Positions 33,135-43,422 of a DNA stretch of 64,000 bases are shown piece after piece (the stretch's first letter is position 1; each line of letters begins with the position of its first letter). The stretch covers positions 1,488,001 to 1,552,000 of the forward strand of contig JAMXDE010000004.1 in NCBI GenBank assembly GCA_026770025.1. The letters run 5' to 3'. The notes below the pieces were generated by a model, which was not told where the DNA came from, made no database searches, and was given only the letters and a program-made list of their open reading frames with translations. Origin of the DNA: Craspedostauros australis. Taxonomy: Eukaryota; Bacillariophyta; Bacillariophyceae; Mastogloiales; Achnanthaceae. The position numbers and the translations under genes were made by a program.

Positions 33135-34916
33135 ATGACACCACCCCGCGAATGGAGGATCTGCGCCGCGCTGCTGCTCTCCACAGCGCACGCATCCTTC
33201 CTCAATGCGCCGCAGCCTGGCATGCCGGCAACGCATTTGCAGCAAGTCGCGACGGACACGACGCCATCGCCGCGCGACATGGCGCAATTCGTCTCGAGGC
33301 AGCTGTTCGACAAGGTGTTGCATCGCGTCGACTTGACGGGAAAGCAGACCAAGAGCGATGCCAACGCTGTGGCCTTGCAAGATGTCGAGCCGTTGCTGCG
33401 ACCCAAGCCCGCTCCGCAGCTTGCCGACATTGCCGATGACACGACCGCGTTGTCCAAGTTCCAAGATGAGTTGCGGCGGCGTGAGCGTGGTGGTGGTGTG
33501 GCAGAAGAAGAACATGAAGAAGAAGTGGCTGTGGAAGAGACCGTTCTCAATGAAAAGGAGGAATCAACTGCCACGCAACTCCCAACGACAACTGACGGCA
33601 GCATCGTCAACTCCATCATGACCTTCGTGGAAGCCGATGTTCCCGTCTTGCCACAACCACCGCAGATGGAGCAAGAAACCATTCCTGAAAAGACGATCAT
33701 CGAGGTGCAAGAAGCGGATGATGACGACGACGACGACGATGCCATTGAGGAAACAACTGAGACTCCACCCATCGAGGTGCAAGAAGACGACGACGACGAC
33801 GAAGAAGAGCTGCCTGCCGCCGAGGAACCATCGCCAGATGAGCACATGGAGATGGAACCTGCAGAATCGATCGCGGAAGCACGTCGCCAACCAAAGTCGC
33901 CACAGGAAGAGGCAGCGTTGGCCGCCAAGTACGCCGCCATCGATTCGCTTGAAGACAGGATGTTCACAATCCTGCAAGATCTGGGCATGGTCGGATTGCA
34001 CGATGCGGAGCCAGAACTTCTCGTGGTCGAAGACGACGGTATCGACGACACAGATGATGATGACACAGGTGATGATGACACAGGTGATGAAGACGGTATC
34101 GATGTTTTGGACACCACACCGGAACAAGCTGCTGAGGAAGCTGCCGACGAGCCGCAACTCGCAAGTGCGGATCTTGCTGCACCTGAAATCGTCACACCAA
34201 AGCCACTCGAAGTCGTCTACGAGCCTCCACCCGTCGCATCCCTGCCCCCCAGGCTAACCCAACAAGAGATCCAGGAGGCACGTCGCCAACCAAAGTCGCC
34301 GGAAGAAGAGGCAGTCCTGGCTGCCAAGTACGCCGCCATCGATTCACTTGAAGACAGGGTGTTCGCCATCCTGCAAGATCTGGGCATGGTCGCTGTCCAA
34401 GAGGCGCTCGAACCGACACCATCCAACACCGCGCAACCGGGTTTCACTGCCGTGTCCTACGCGGCCAGCACGCGCGAGGCATCGATCCCGGTTCCGGCCA
34501 CACAACTGCAGGCCACCGCCGTCACGTCCGAGTCCTTGGAGACGTCGCATCCACCCAGCCTCCTCCAAAAGATCCGCCCCAAGCGCGTCGTGACCGGCCT
34601 CAAGCACTTCGTGTCACGTTCGCGCGATCCGCTGCACCTGTCGCCAATCAGCAAGACCGTCCGTCTGCGCAACCGCATGCTCGACACTCTCGCCATCGTG
34701 TGGGGCAAGTTCAAGAGCGTGCCGGGCGTGCGAGTCGACGTCGATGTCGATCACCGCATCAACGCCGATCTGGGTTACCTGCCGCGTTGCATCCGAGAAG
34801 CGCGCCAGCAACCCAAGTCGGTCGAGAAAGAGTTGGCGCTGGCTCAGAAGTACGCCTCCATCGATGATCTCAGCGATCGTGCCGCCGTCATTTTGGATGA
34901 TCTTGGCATGATCTAG
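33135..34916 (+). CDS. Secreted or plastid-type acidic protein with three copies of a 38-residue module
   Basis: ATG 33135 lies in a good context (CCACCATGA); 593 aa. The N-terminus is a signal peptide ending LLLSTAHASFLNAP, with Phe after ASA-like residues, an algal plastid-type site, although the following transit region is weak. Long acidic linkers (EEHEEEVAVEE, DDDDDDD, EDDDDDEEELPAAEE) separate three copies of a module starting near residues 247, 380 and 553. The module reads E-A-R-x-Q-P-K-S-x(4)-E..LAxKYA-x-I-D-x-L-x-D-R..I-L-x-D-L-G-M-[IV]. The last copy ends the protein. I recognise no known domain. The next gene (35213) ends with a fourth version, so the two are probably functionally related. 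Not an enzyme by any motif visible. Confidence 0.8.
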   Translation: MTPPREWRICAALLLSTAHASFLNAPQPGMPATHLQQVATDTTPSPRDMAQFVSRQLFDKVLHRVDLTGKQTKSDANAVALQDVEPLLRPKPAPQLADIADDTTALSKFQDELRRRERGGGVAEEEHEEEVAVEETVLNEKEESTATQLPTTTDGSIVNSIMTFVEADVPVLPQPPQMEQETIPEKTIIEVQEADDDDDDDDAIEETTETPPIEVQEDDDDDEEELPAAEEPSPDEHMEMEPAESIAEARRQPKSPQEEAALAAKYAAIDSLEDRMFTILQDLGMVGLHDAEPELLVVEDDGIDDTDDDDTGDDDTGDEDGIDVLDTTPEQAAEEAADEPQLASADLAAPEIVTPKPLEVVYEPPPVASLPPRLTQQEIQEARRQPKSPEEEAVLAAKYAAIDSLEDRVFAILQDLGMVAVQEALEPTPSNTAQPGFTAVSYAASTREASIPVPATQLQATAVTSESLETSHPPSLLQKIRPKRVVTGLKHFVSRSRDPLHLSPISKTVRLRNRMLDTLAIVWGKFKSVPGVRVDVDVDHRINADLGYLPRCIREARQQPKSVEKELALAQKYASIDDLSDRAAVILDDLGMI

Positions 34917-35212
34917 AGAACAGTGGGGACGGAAATGATTTCATGTTCATATTCTATTCGAATGGCAGTAGTAGACAGCATATTACATCATGTGTTGAAT
35001 CATGGAGTTTGTCAGGCTCTCTCGCTCTCTAGACTCATTCAGTATGGTACCAAACGGGACAATGACATTGAGTGAGTACCGTTTCCTCCGTACTTTTTGC
35101 GTTGATGCGAAGTTCAAATCAGCAACATTCTGCTGCAGCCACATCCGGCGACATCCACAATCATAAAAAAGAAATCCGCAGACATCGGGGTCATCGCTGG
35201 CCTTCATCATCG

Positions 35213-37243
35213 ATGGCGACAACTGCAAGCACCACCATGACGCCGACTCTCTCGCAGCACGTGGCCGTGGCCCTGCTGCTGACGATGCCCTGCGTCGATG
35301 CATTCTCCGTGCGCGCCAACAATCAGCAGCAGTTCGCACCTCTCTTCCAAGCACAGCAACGACAGCCGCAACGCACGTGGCTCTCCAAGTTCCGCGATCA
35401 AGCCACGCAGGCCATCGGGATGGCCAGCATCTCCGTGGCCTTGCTGCAGGGTGCGGTCGTGCCGCCGGCTCATGCCAGTGTCGTCGTGCAGCAGCAGCAA
35501 GCAGTAGTGCAGCAAGCAGTTGTGCAACAAGAAGAGTCCGTCGACAGTATCCTGTCGCATGCAAGATCCGTGCTGGCCGACTTTGACGATCTTCTGCGAG
35601 ATGATGTGGAGAATGATATTGAACATGATGTCGAGAATGATGAGGCTGAGGATGCATACGAACTCTTTCTGCAACACAGTGCTCATGGCTCAGAACAGGA
35701 ACAGCATGCTGACATGATCGACATCAGCAGCAGCGACAATGACTTCGATCGCCATGACTATGGCTGGGATGCCTCCTTCGATGCTCTTCTCGCTGAAGGC
35801 AACACAGCAACGATACAGACTTCCATCCCGGCTGCGTCCAGATCAGCGCTGAAGCAGCATCCGACCTTGGACGATAGCCATGACTCCGACGTCGAAGAAG
35901 ACATCGATGGCCGCACTGCCTCATCGTGGTCCAGACCTGCCTTCCTTCGCCGATCGGTCATGGAACCGACGCCCGTCATGAAGCACCACGAAGGCACGTC
36001 ACAGCAACAACAGCAACCAGAGATGCTGGCCTCCACGACAAACGCTCAACAGCAACAAGCGCAACAGCAACAGCAACAGCAACAAGAGACGAACACAGCT
36101 TCCACCACACAAGAAGACGTTTCCCCGATGATGCGTCGCATCTCTCTCACGACACCGCAGCTCTCCACAAGAGGCGGCGACAGTTCCATCCTCGCGTCCA
36201 CGTCCACATCTACGTCCACCACCGCATCTCACATGATGAAGCGCGTCGCGGCCGGTGGGGCGCTGGTCAGTGTTCGGCCCATCGCCACCGAAACCCCCGT
36301 CACTCTGTCCGATGAATGGATGGAAGAGTTCCATTGCCAGACCAAGGACTTCACCAACGTGGAGACCACGCTGGTTCCGGAAACCAACATCGCACAACAG
36401 CTTGCCGCGGCCGGTCCCAGCGGTGGCGACGGCAGCTACGATCATGACATCGACACCGTTGATGCGGGGCCCATATCCAGGGTGAGAAAACTCTTTCGCA
36501 ACAATCCACGTCTTTCCAAAGGCATCGCCTTTGTGGCAGCTGGCACTGCTGGCGTGATGGTTGGCAAGGCCGTTTACAACAACTGGTTCAAGACTGCGCG
36601 TACAGAATCCGTCGTCGACGCCACCACCGACGATGTCACCGAAGTCGACATCGCAGTGGAAGCACAGACGATCCAAGAACAACTACAGACGACCACACCC
36701 ATCCGAACCATCGCGACAAATGCGTTGGACAGGATCAAGGGTCTCCCATCCATCATCTCCAACACGGTCGTGGCCAACCGCGAGATGCAAGATGCGACTA
36801 ACCTTCCTACAACGGTAGCTGCGGTCACTCTGGGCGGTGGCGTCGGTCTGTTCATGACACGCAAGGAACATGCAGCGACGTCTCTTATGGAGGCCGACGA
36901 CGACTTCCTTGAGCTCTCCGCTCCTGCACAAACGCACGATGCCCCCACATCCGATGTCTCCGTCGATGACATCCAGAAACGAGGATGGTCCAAGATCTTT
37001 GGCGCGCCCAATCCGCAGATCATGACACCACCTGCGTTCGTGGCCACGCCACAACAGGAGCAATATCCATTAATGGACCGCGACTCCATCCGCGCCCGAC
37101 AACAACCCAAACCCAAACGAGTCGAACGATCCTTGGCACAACGATACGGTCAGATTGAAGACGTGGGCGACCGCGCCTTTCAGATACTGTTGGATTTGGG
37201 CATGATCCAAACGACGACCAACGACGATGTGGTAATTGCGTAA
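35213..37243 (+). CDS. Plastid-targeted, possibly thylakoid, protein with C-terminal copy of the 38-residue module
   Basis: ATG 35213 (MATTASTTMTPTLSQ..) is preferred; ATG 35237 is an alternative. From 35213 the product is 676 aa. Signal peptide VAVALLLTMPCVDA is followed by FSVRANN, an ASAFAP-type site with Phe at +1. A second hydrophobic stretch ending VVPPAHA-S looks like a thylakoid-lumen transfer signal. The middle is acidic and contains poly-Gln (QQQQQQQQ near residue 285). Two Gly-rich hydrophobic segments follow (GIAFVAAGTAGVMVGKAVY and AAVTLGGGVGLFM). The C-terminal ~45 residues (RARQQPKPKRVERSLAQRYG..DRAFQILLDLGMI) match the module of the upstream gene. It lies 296 bp after that gene, same strand, and converges with the kinase gene at 37463-38218. 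The function is unknown. Confidence 0.8.
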   Translation: MATTASTTMTPTLSQHVAVALLLTMPCVDAFSVRANNQQQFAPLFQAQQRQPQRTWLSKFRDQATQAIGMASISVALLQGAVVPPAHASVVVQQQQAVVQQAVVQQEESVDSILSHARSVLADFDDLLRDDVENDIEHDVENDEAEDAYELFLQHSAHGSEQEQHADMIDISSSDNDFDRHDYGWDASFDALLAEGNTATIQTSIPAASRSALKQHPTLDDSHDSDVEEDIDGRTASSWSRPAFLRRSVMEPTPVMKHHEGTSQQQQQPEMLASTTNAQQQQAQQQQQQQQETNTASTTQEDVSPMMRRISLTTPQLSTRGGDSSILASTSTSTSTTASHMMKRVAAGGALVSVRPIATETPVTLSDEWMEEFHCQTKDFTNVETTLVPETNIAQQLAAAGPSGGDGSYDHDIDTVDAGPISRVRKLFRNNPRLSKGIAFVAAGTAGVMVGKAVYNNWFKTARTESVVDATTDDVTEVDIAVEAQTIQEQLQTTTPIRTIATNALDRIKGLPSIISNTVVANREMQDATNLPTTVAAVTLGGGVGLFMTRKEHAATSLMEADDDFLELSAPAQTHDAPTSDVSVDDIQKRGWSKIFGAPNPQIMTPPAFVATPQQEQYPLMDRDSIRARQQPKPKRVERSLAQRYGQIEDVGDRAFQILLDLGMIQTTTNDDVVIA

Positions 37244-37462
37244 GCAAGCAACGCGCCGTGTGTGAGAATACATGGGATTTTCCGTAAATCCTTTTGCCGC
37301 ACACGCGCAGATGCCGTGCCATTCCTTGTCTTGTGTTGTTGTAGAACTGTATCCTAATTGATGTAATGTAATGTAATCGTATCTATGTACCAGTAGCAAC
37401 AGCAGTATGCACTCGTTCATCACCACTCTATGTTGCTGCTGCTATGAACGGCACACGCCCAT

Positions 37463-38218
37463 TCAAGATGCAACGCCCTTGGTCTTCATGTCCGCCCGTT
37501 CGCTGGATCTCATGACCGTCTCGGCATTCTTGCGATCCACCTCATCCACGCGCACCGCAATCTCTTCCGGCGTGTATCCCGGTATACACTGATTCCGAAT
37601 CTTCAATCGGTCCATGCACTTGTCAATGTCCGACTCGATGTAGATCTTGAGATCAAACATCTCCGGAATCTCCTTCCAACCATCATCTTCATGCAGCAGG
37701 TACAACCCTTCGCAGATCACGACGCGATGCTGCTTGCGATCAAAGATATGCTTATCAGGCTCCGGATCGCCGACGGCATGATCGAAGGCCGGTACCGTCA
37801 CCATAGCCTCATCGCCATCGCGGATGCGCTGCAAATCGTGCAGCAGGGTGCGCGGATCGAATGTGTCTGGCGCACCGCGGCGGTAGATCCTGTCGTCGGC
37901 ATCGTGCAGCGTCTTGAGATGCGCCATCGTGTAGTGGTATCCATCGTGCGGCATGATCATGCATGGCAATTGGAGGGATTCCAAAGCGCTGGCCAGCAGG
38001 AAGCAACTGACGGACTTGCCGCTGCCCGGGATGCCGACGACGCAGACCATGAAGGGTTTGGTCGTACTCGTGTTTTGCAGCGCAGTGTGGATTTGTTGTG
38101 CGGCGTCGGCTTCCCATGTCAGTTCGTAGCAGTTGGATGGTTCCTGCGGCGGCGCAGATTGATCGGTGTTCTGCGGTTCGCGCATCGTCAGATCAGGGAT
38201 GTGGTGTTTGGCGGTCAT
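37463..38218 (-). CDS. P-loop kinase of the phosphoribulokinase/uridine-kinase superfamily (YFH7/YggC-like)
   Basis: ATG 38218, 251 aa, single exon. Walker A is GIPGSGKS (about residues 62-69). MPHDGYHYTMAHL matches the substrate-binding D-G-[YF]-H segment of the PRK/uridine/pantothenate kinase superfamily. RRGAPDTFDPRTLL and VPAFDHAVGDPEPD follow, as in yeast YFH7 and bacterial YggC-type proteins, then VVICEGLYLL (Walker B-like strand) and an Arg-rich lid (MDRLKIRNQCIPG). It should transfer phosphate from ATP to a small sugar or nucleoside-like substrate; the substrate is not known for this subfamily. No targeting sequence is seen, so probably cytosolic. Length is typical. Confidence 0.86.
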   Translation of the reverse strand: MTAKHHIPDLTMREPQNTDQSAPPQEPSNCYELTWEADAAQQIHTALQNTSTTKPFMVCVVGIPGSGKSVSCFLLASALESLQLPCMIMPHDGYHYTMAHLKTLHDADDRIYRRGAPDTFDPRTLLHDLQRIRDGDEAMVTVPAFDHAVGDPEPDKHIFDRKQHRVVICEGLYLLHEDDGWKEIPEMFDLKIYIESDIDKCMDRLKIRNQCIPGYTPEEIAVRVDEVDRKNAETVMRSSERADMKTKGVAS

Positions 38219-39134
38219 GGTGGAGTCGTATCGTAGCTATCCTTGATGTTGCTGTTGTGTCTTTGCGATTGATGTTGTTGTTGATGTTGCTTTGTGAGGG
38301 GCAACGGACGAGCGCCCAACTTTACATAAATGTTCCACCGTGTATCAAGAGAGGCTTCCGTCTGTTTCTGTTCTTGTGCAAGGCGATGGTGCAATTCAAG
38401 TGCGAGCGAGAGTGAATACTCGTCTTCGATCGAATGCTGCCTCCTTTTGCTCCCCTCTTCGGTCGCTCTCTTTTGTGATCAGTTGTCACAGACGTGTGAT
38501 CCTTGTGATGCATGCAAATGAAGAGAGTCTCCGAAGAAGAAGATGATGATGCCAATGATGATGATGCCAATGAATGCAGAGTTGAGCAGTCCGAAAATGA
38601 ACGAGAGTTGCAAGGACAAGCAGCCGCGATCACAAGATGGACGGAAGCAAGAGGAAGAATACCAATGCTCCGCACTGGTGCAGCACTCGTAAAGTTGATG
38701 CAGTGCCCGACGAAGATGAAACCGCACCGCGTTGCAACGATGATGCCGTGGACGATGGCGGCACAGCAGAAGAGAGGTGTCTGTTCTGACTTGAACGAGA
38801 GTTGACGTCAACGAAAAACACGGATACCATCTTCACCACGCTCTTGTTCTTTTTGGAACGTCTTCGAATCGACGTCATGCAATCGGTTCAGTCGAACTCA
38901 CGGGGAATCGATCGTGAATGGCTTCAATTTGAACAAATCTTCTTTTTCCCTTGTTGGGTTCTGGATGTGACATTGTTGCTGCGACCGACAACTGCAACGT
39001 CGGTGACAACGATGGCGACGCTGATGATGTTGAGGTTGATGATCCGCTTCGATGATCGGCGCTTCTTCTTCCCAGAGGATCTATCCATCGAACTTCCACA
39101 AGCATAATACCAGCTATCCAAATCCGTTTGAAGA
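38219..39134. other. Divergent intergenic region
   Basis: The promoters of the kinase (-) and the DUF2358-like gene (+) lie here. A GATGATGATGCCAAT repeat lies at about 38543-38572. No gene is seen. Confidence 0.5.
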
Positions 39135-40034
39135 ATGAGGTCGTGCCGCTCCAGTTCTCTTTCTGCTGCGACAGCTTCTGCCATGGTTGCCGTTGTGACG
39201 GTCGCCGTGGTGATGCTGCAATGTAGCATGGCAGATGCCTTCGTGCAACACAGTCAACCATCCTTCGTCTCGTCATCCATCCAGCAACGATCGGCTGCAT
39301 TCCCGGCCTTGAAGGCATCCCCAAATGACAACGACGAGAACAGCGACAGCACGAAAGCTGCTGACATGAACGGCGTTGAAGAATACAAGAACGTCGCCAC
39401 GAAGGTCCTGTCCAACTTCATGCAGGAGGAGGACAGCGAGGAAGCCATCGAAGACCCGCTCGATCAGATCGACTGGAACAACACCCCCAAGATCCCACCC
39501 ACAACGACGCTGGCCACCTTGGCGCAGGCCCTCGACTACGAATTGACGCAACGCGAGTGGTTCGTCACGGGCGACGTCAATCCAGCCTACTTCGCCGACA
39601 CGTTCGAATTCCAGGATCCCGACGTCCAGCTCAAGGGCATCGAGGCCTACGCGCGTGGGGTGCGCAAATTGTTCAATCAGAAGACGGCGCGCGCCGAGAT
39701 CATCGAGACGGTCGTCAATGCGGACGGTGGCATCACGTGCACGTGGCGGTTGTCGGGTGATATCAACATCGGATTCAACGGTCTGCCCATCAAGCCGTAC
39801 ATCTGTTACACGGACTTCACGGTCGATACGGAGACGAGCCTCATCACGCAGCAGGAAGATCGATTTGATATTCCGCAGTGGGATATTCTGTTGAGCAGCC
39901 TGTTTCCATTTTTGATTGGCACGGTGACGTCGGAGCCGGCGCCGCCCGTTGCCAAGCGTGGAGGCTTGGTCATGCCCCGATTGGGTGGTGGGAAAAATTC
40001 CATGCGAGTTTTGCAGACGCTATTCGGCAAGTAG
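39135..40034 (+). CDS. Plastid-targeted DUF2358-like protein
   Basis: ATG 39135, 299 aa, ending TAG. The signal peptide (ATASAMVAVVTVAVVMLQCSMADA) ends at ADA-FVQHSQP, an ASAFAP-type motif with Phe at +1, followed by a Ser-rich transit region: classical bipartite plastid import. An acidic linker precedes the core: LAQALDYELTQREWFVTGDVNPAYF, DTFEFQDPDVQLKGIEAYARGV and CTWRLSGDINIGFNGLPIKPYI, which match the DUF2358 family of cyanobacterial and plastid proteins with an NTF2/SnoaL-like fold. The molecular function of the family is not established. The C-terminus carries a hydrophobic LFPFLIG segment and a basic tail. Confidence 0.86.
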   Translation: MRSCRSSSLSAATASAMVAVVTVAVVMLQCSMADAFVQHSQPSFVSSSIQQRSAAFPALKASPNDNDENSDSTKAADMNGVEEYKNVATKVLSNFMQEEDSEEAIEDPLDQIDWNNTPKIPPTTTLATLAQALDYELTQREWFVTGDVNPAYFADTFEFQDPDVQLKGIEAYARGVRKLFNQKTARAEIIETVVNADGGITCTWRLSGDINIGFNGLPIKPYICYTDFTVDTETSLITQQEDRFDIPQWDILLSSLFPFLIGTVTSEPAPPVAKRGGLVMPRLGGGKNSMRVLQTLFGK

Positions 40035-40706
40035 CTTGCGATTGTATGGGCGGTGTTTGGGAAGAGGGCATGGTGCGCGATTCACAGGGTTTGCAGCTCG
40101 CAGTTATCGCATAGTCACACGAGGTAGTTGTACTGCGGGAAACTCCCAGCGTACTCCGATACGTAGTAGCGCTGTTCAGCACGGATGATGCTTAAGGCAT
40201 GTAATACATAATAGAATTGCTGTTAAAATTTGCTGCCAAGTGTTACCAAATCTTATCATTGATCGCAGTGCTGTGCACATCGGGGGTGCTCTGTGTTCAT
40301 TGGAGCACTCTATTACGCTGTATTCATCATCCATAGATAGATACAACACGGCGATTGTCATCTTCAACCTGCTTGTTCGTTGGTTGGCTTGTTTGTCCAT
40401 CTTTCCGGACATCCTTGGCTTTGTTCATTTGTTCCATCGTTTGTGTTCGCGGCCATCAGATCAAAGTCGGGAGAGAGTAGCGCTTCTTTGTTGCCGTCAT
40501 GGCTGTCGACCTGTCGAGTGCGCGCTCCTACTCCTTCTCCTCTCACCGCAAAGAGCAAGGGAGAGCAGTGAATCGCGAGAATGGTCATAGTAGTCGTGCT
40601 GCTGAATCATGCATACTACAATTGCGTGAAGCGCTCCATCTACGATACATACTATCCTCTATAGTATGAGTATGTATGGCACGTGTAATAGAGTTCTGCA
40701 TCGACT
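40035..40706. other. Convergent intergenic region
   Basis: This is the 3' flank of the DUF2358-like gene (+) and of UBC13 (-). No gene is seen. Confidence 0.5.
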
Positions 40707-41932
40707 CTATTTGGATTTCATGGCGAAGCTTTCTGTGAATTCCTTGGCGCGTTTCAATGCCTCCGGCTCATTCTTCTTCCATACCTCGGCAACATCATTG
40801 TCCAGCGGATCATCTGGATTGGGCGCGCTCAGCAACGCCTGGATGGACAGAAGGACGGTGCGGATCTGCAGGGCCGGGCTCCACTTATCCTTGAGGATGT
40901 CCAAGCAGATGCGTCCCAGCTTGTCGACGTTGGGGTGGTAGATTTTGGTGAGGAATCGGACCTTGGGCGGTGCCATGGGGTAGTCGGCGGGGAGGAACAG
41001 CTCCAGCTGGAAGACTCCCTTCTCGTATGGTGAATCCTGCGGCCCTTCGATGGCGACAGCGAAATATCTCAGATTGTCCTGGTACGGCGTGGCGCTGATG
41101 CCGGCGACTGGTTCTGCGATCAGTCGCTGTGTCTCCTGCGGGCGCGTAATTGCGGTGGCGGAGTAGTTTGGCAATGCAACCATATTGTCATGCACATTGG
41201 TGTATGCCACAGAATGAGAGTGTACCACCGCAGAAGAGGAGCGCCGAGTTGGAAGCGTGGGCATCGAATGAATAATCGAGCATTTAGAAATCCGATGGAA
41301 CCGAATAACGTGACGGCATTCGTTCGATTGCACAATGCAATATCATGCCGAGTCCATGGTTTGTATGCGTCAATGCATGTGATTGTAAATGTGAATGTGA
41401 GAAGGAGGGCACAAGATCATTGGTTTGGAAGGTGTGATGGTGAGCGAAATGAGAAAGATGTTCGTTAGTTGCTTGCACATGCGAGTAGTGGAGAGTAGAG
41501 AGTTGAGGACTCCACTCCACTCCACTCCACTCTGCTCTGCTCCACTGCCATTGCCTCAATTTTCAGACCAATACCAGGAGATGGTGCAGAGCATGGCGCA
41601 GGTATTGGTACCTTGTGAGCCTATCGTGGGATCCGCAATGAGATTTTGGGGCCAAGAAAGGGCCTCTCGCTGCGAAGCTTCGTGGTGCAATTGCCAGCCA
41701 ACTTGGTTTACGTCATCCACGGCGAAGAGCTTTGGGCGATGGAACGCTTGGATCTGTCAATCATGGAACATGGCATGTCCATCCTTCAAAGATTGCGCAG
41801 ATGTGTGGGTCGTCGCTGCGGCAGCGATGAGTTTCTCTGGAAACGCAACAATGTCCGCGTTGTTCTCTTGGATCGAGGCGAATGACTTGACGGACGTACC
41901 TTGACGATGCGGCGTGGGAGTGTGCTGGTCAT
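40707..41932 (-). CDS. UBC13: Ubiquitin-conjugating enzyme E2 N (UBC13), two exons
   Basis: Exon 1 is only 33 nt (41932-41900), encoding [11 protein letters not shown] and ending AAG|GTACGT. Exon 2 is 41135-40707, preceded by CCCGCAG and starting ETQRLIAEP. The 764-bp intron lies at phase 0 exactly where LPRRI(V/I)K-ETQR is continuous in UBC13 proteins elsewhere. The product is 153 aa, the family length. The active-site Cys is residue 88 ([12 protein letters not shown]), with the HPN motif at 79-81. UBC13 with a UEV partner (Mms2/Uev1) makes Lys63-linked ubiquitin chains in DNA-damage tolerance and signalling. A model starting at an in-frame ATG within the intron (41183 or 41333) would give a false N-terminus. 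Confidence 0.95.
41136..41899 (-). other. 764-bp intron of UBC13, with a CCACT repeat
   Basis: The donor GTACGT is at 41899-41894 and the acceptor CAG at 41138-41136. It contains a CCACT/CTGCT microsatellite at about 41512-41545. Frames on the opposite strand (41425-41904) are not genes. Confidence 0.85.
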
Positions 41933-42666
41933 GATTTCGATTCTGTGTTGTTCAGTGCAAAGCAAAGCAATGGAATGTTTGATGGAGTGATGGGGTTCGG
42001 AGAGTGGTGTTGGTTGCGATGCGCCGTATGAGCTACTCTGCTGAAAGCCAAGATGAAGCGGCTGATTGACTAATCGTTGTCTCGTGCACGGATAGTTTGT
42101 CTCTTCTCTTCGTTCTTCTCGTCTTGCTGCTCACAAACGATGGGAAGAAAGCAAACACCGGAAAGGGTCGGGACATGCGGCAGCGTGACTTTGTCATTGT
42201 GCTGTTGCCGCCATGGTCGCCTCGTGTTTTTTGTTCCAGGATTTGTTCGCCCGGCAAACTCGGCGACTCGAACCACGCGATTCAAACACGCCCATCGATT
42301 CATTCGAATTCAACCCGGCGATGTGCCTGTCCGTATGTACGTCGTATCTTTCCTTTCTGTTCCCGAGCCATCACGAACACCATCATCGACCACGCAACAC
42401 TCGGTGAGCACAGGACGACCATGGCACCGTTTGGGATCTGCACAGAGACACCACACGAATCCGGTGAATAGCGCTGCTGCGGCCTCACATCCCTGGCTGA
42501 CTTCAAACCCACACCTCTGTTGCGAACAACCACGGGCGATCTCTGCACTCGGGAGTATTGTTGTAGCGTGCATACTTGAACTCGTATTCGTATTCGTACT
42601 GAATTCGTGCACGTATTATACATACATATTATACATACATATTATACCTATCATACGACGGAACAA
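41933..42666. other. Divergent intergenic region
   Basis: Upstream sequences of UBC13 (-) and the CCDC124-like gene (+). ATACATATTATACATACATATTATACC just before 42655 is a TATA-rich promoter or leader. No gene is seen. Confidence 0.5.
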
Positions 42667-43422
42667 ATGGGAAAGTTCAAGGGCATGAACGCCAAGGCGG
42701 CAGCCGCCGTCGAGAAGAAGGCGCAGAACGATGCCGTGAAGAACGCCAAATCGGCCGCCGACAAAGAACGACAGACGCAGCAGGAATGGTCCGTCGGCGC
42801 CAACAACCGCGGTACCAAGCGTGCCGAATCCGCCGCTGCCAAGGCCGACGAGGCTGCGCGCAAACGGCAGGAGAAGGCCGCGTTGCTGGCCGAGGAGGAG
42901 GCCAACTTGGGACCCGGCGGCAAGGTCAAGCGCACGTCGGCGCTCAGCAAGAAGAAGAAGAAAGGAAACGACCTCAGCCTGCTCGAGGATGCGCTCGTGG
43001 GCGCCGCCGACAAGAAGGTCAAGGCCAAGAAACGGGCCGAGCGTGAGAAGCAGGAGAAGCTGAAGCAGGAGCGTCTCAAGAAGGAGGAAGCAGACGCCGC
43101 GAAGGTCGTCGATCCGCTGCTGGCCAACACGAATGCGATGCTCGCCGGCACCGAAGATCAGCTGGTGGGACGCGCTGCCAACAAGGCCATGGATGAGGAT
43201 GGTGTGGCGGCCAGCGGTCTGGACGGCGCCTTGAATTCTCTCAGCCTGTCCGGTGGTGGCGAGCAGATACGCAGCGCCAAGGCGTTGTACAAGGCATTCG
43301 AGCAGCGGATGATGCCAGAAATGAAGGAGGATTACCCAGGTCTCAAGCTTTCGCAGTACAAGGAAAAGATCTTCAATCTGTGGAAGAAATCACCGGAGAA
43401 TCCTGCGAATCGGCCCTCGTGA
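42667..43422 (+). CDS. CCDC124/Lso2-like ribosome-associated protein
   Basis: ATG 42667 (MGKFKGMNAKAAAA) fits the family start (M-x-K-K-F-x-G-x-N-[ST]-K-A); an upstream in-frame ATG at 42607 lies in TATA-like sequence and is rejected. The product is 251 aa, almost entirely charged helix rich in Lys, Ala and Glu (RKRQEKAALLAEEEAN). The C-terminus (PGLKLSQYKEKIFNLWKKSPENPANRP) matches the conserved end of CCDC124 (LSQ-K...W-x-SP-NP-N). Yeast Lso2 and human CCDC124 bind the ribosomal decoding centre and A site of idle 80S ribosomes during starvation recovery. That role is taken from the family and is not shown by the sequence. Confidence 0.88.
   Translation: MGKFKGMNAKAAAAVEKKAQNDAVKNAKSAADKERQTQQEWSVGANNRGTKRAESAAAKADEAARKRQEKAALLAEEEANLGPGGKVKRTSALSKKKKKGNDLSLLEDALVGAADKKVKAKKRAEREKQEKLKQERLKKEEADAAKVVDPLLANTNAMLAGTEDQLVGRAANKAMDEDGVAASGLDGALNSLSLSGGGEQIRSAKALYKAFEQRMMPEMKEDYPGLKLSQYKEKIFNLWKKSPENPANRPS

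Noticed and set aside
41181..41333. N-terminal extensions of UBC13 from ATG 41183 or 41333
   Set aside because: They read through the intron; the conserved N-terminus is supplied by the 33-nt exon at 41932-41900.
42607..42666. Upstream ATG of the CCDC124-like gene (42607)
   Set aside because: It would translate a TATA-like ATACATATT repeat; family proteins start at the MGKFKG position.
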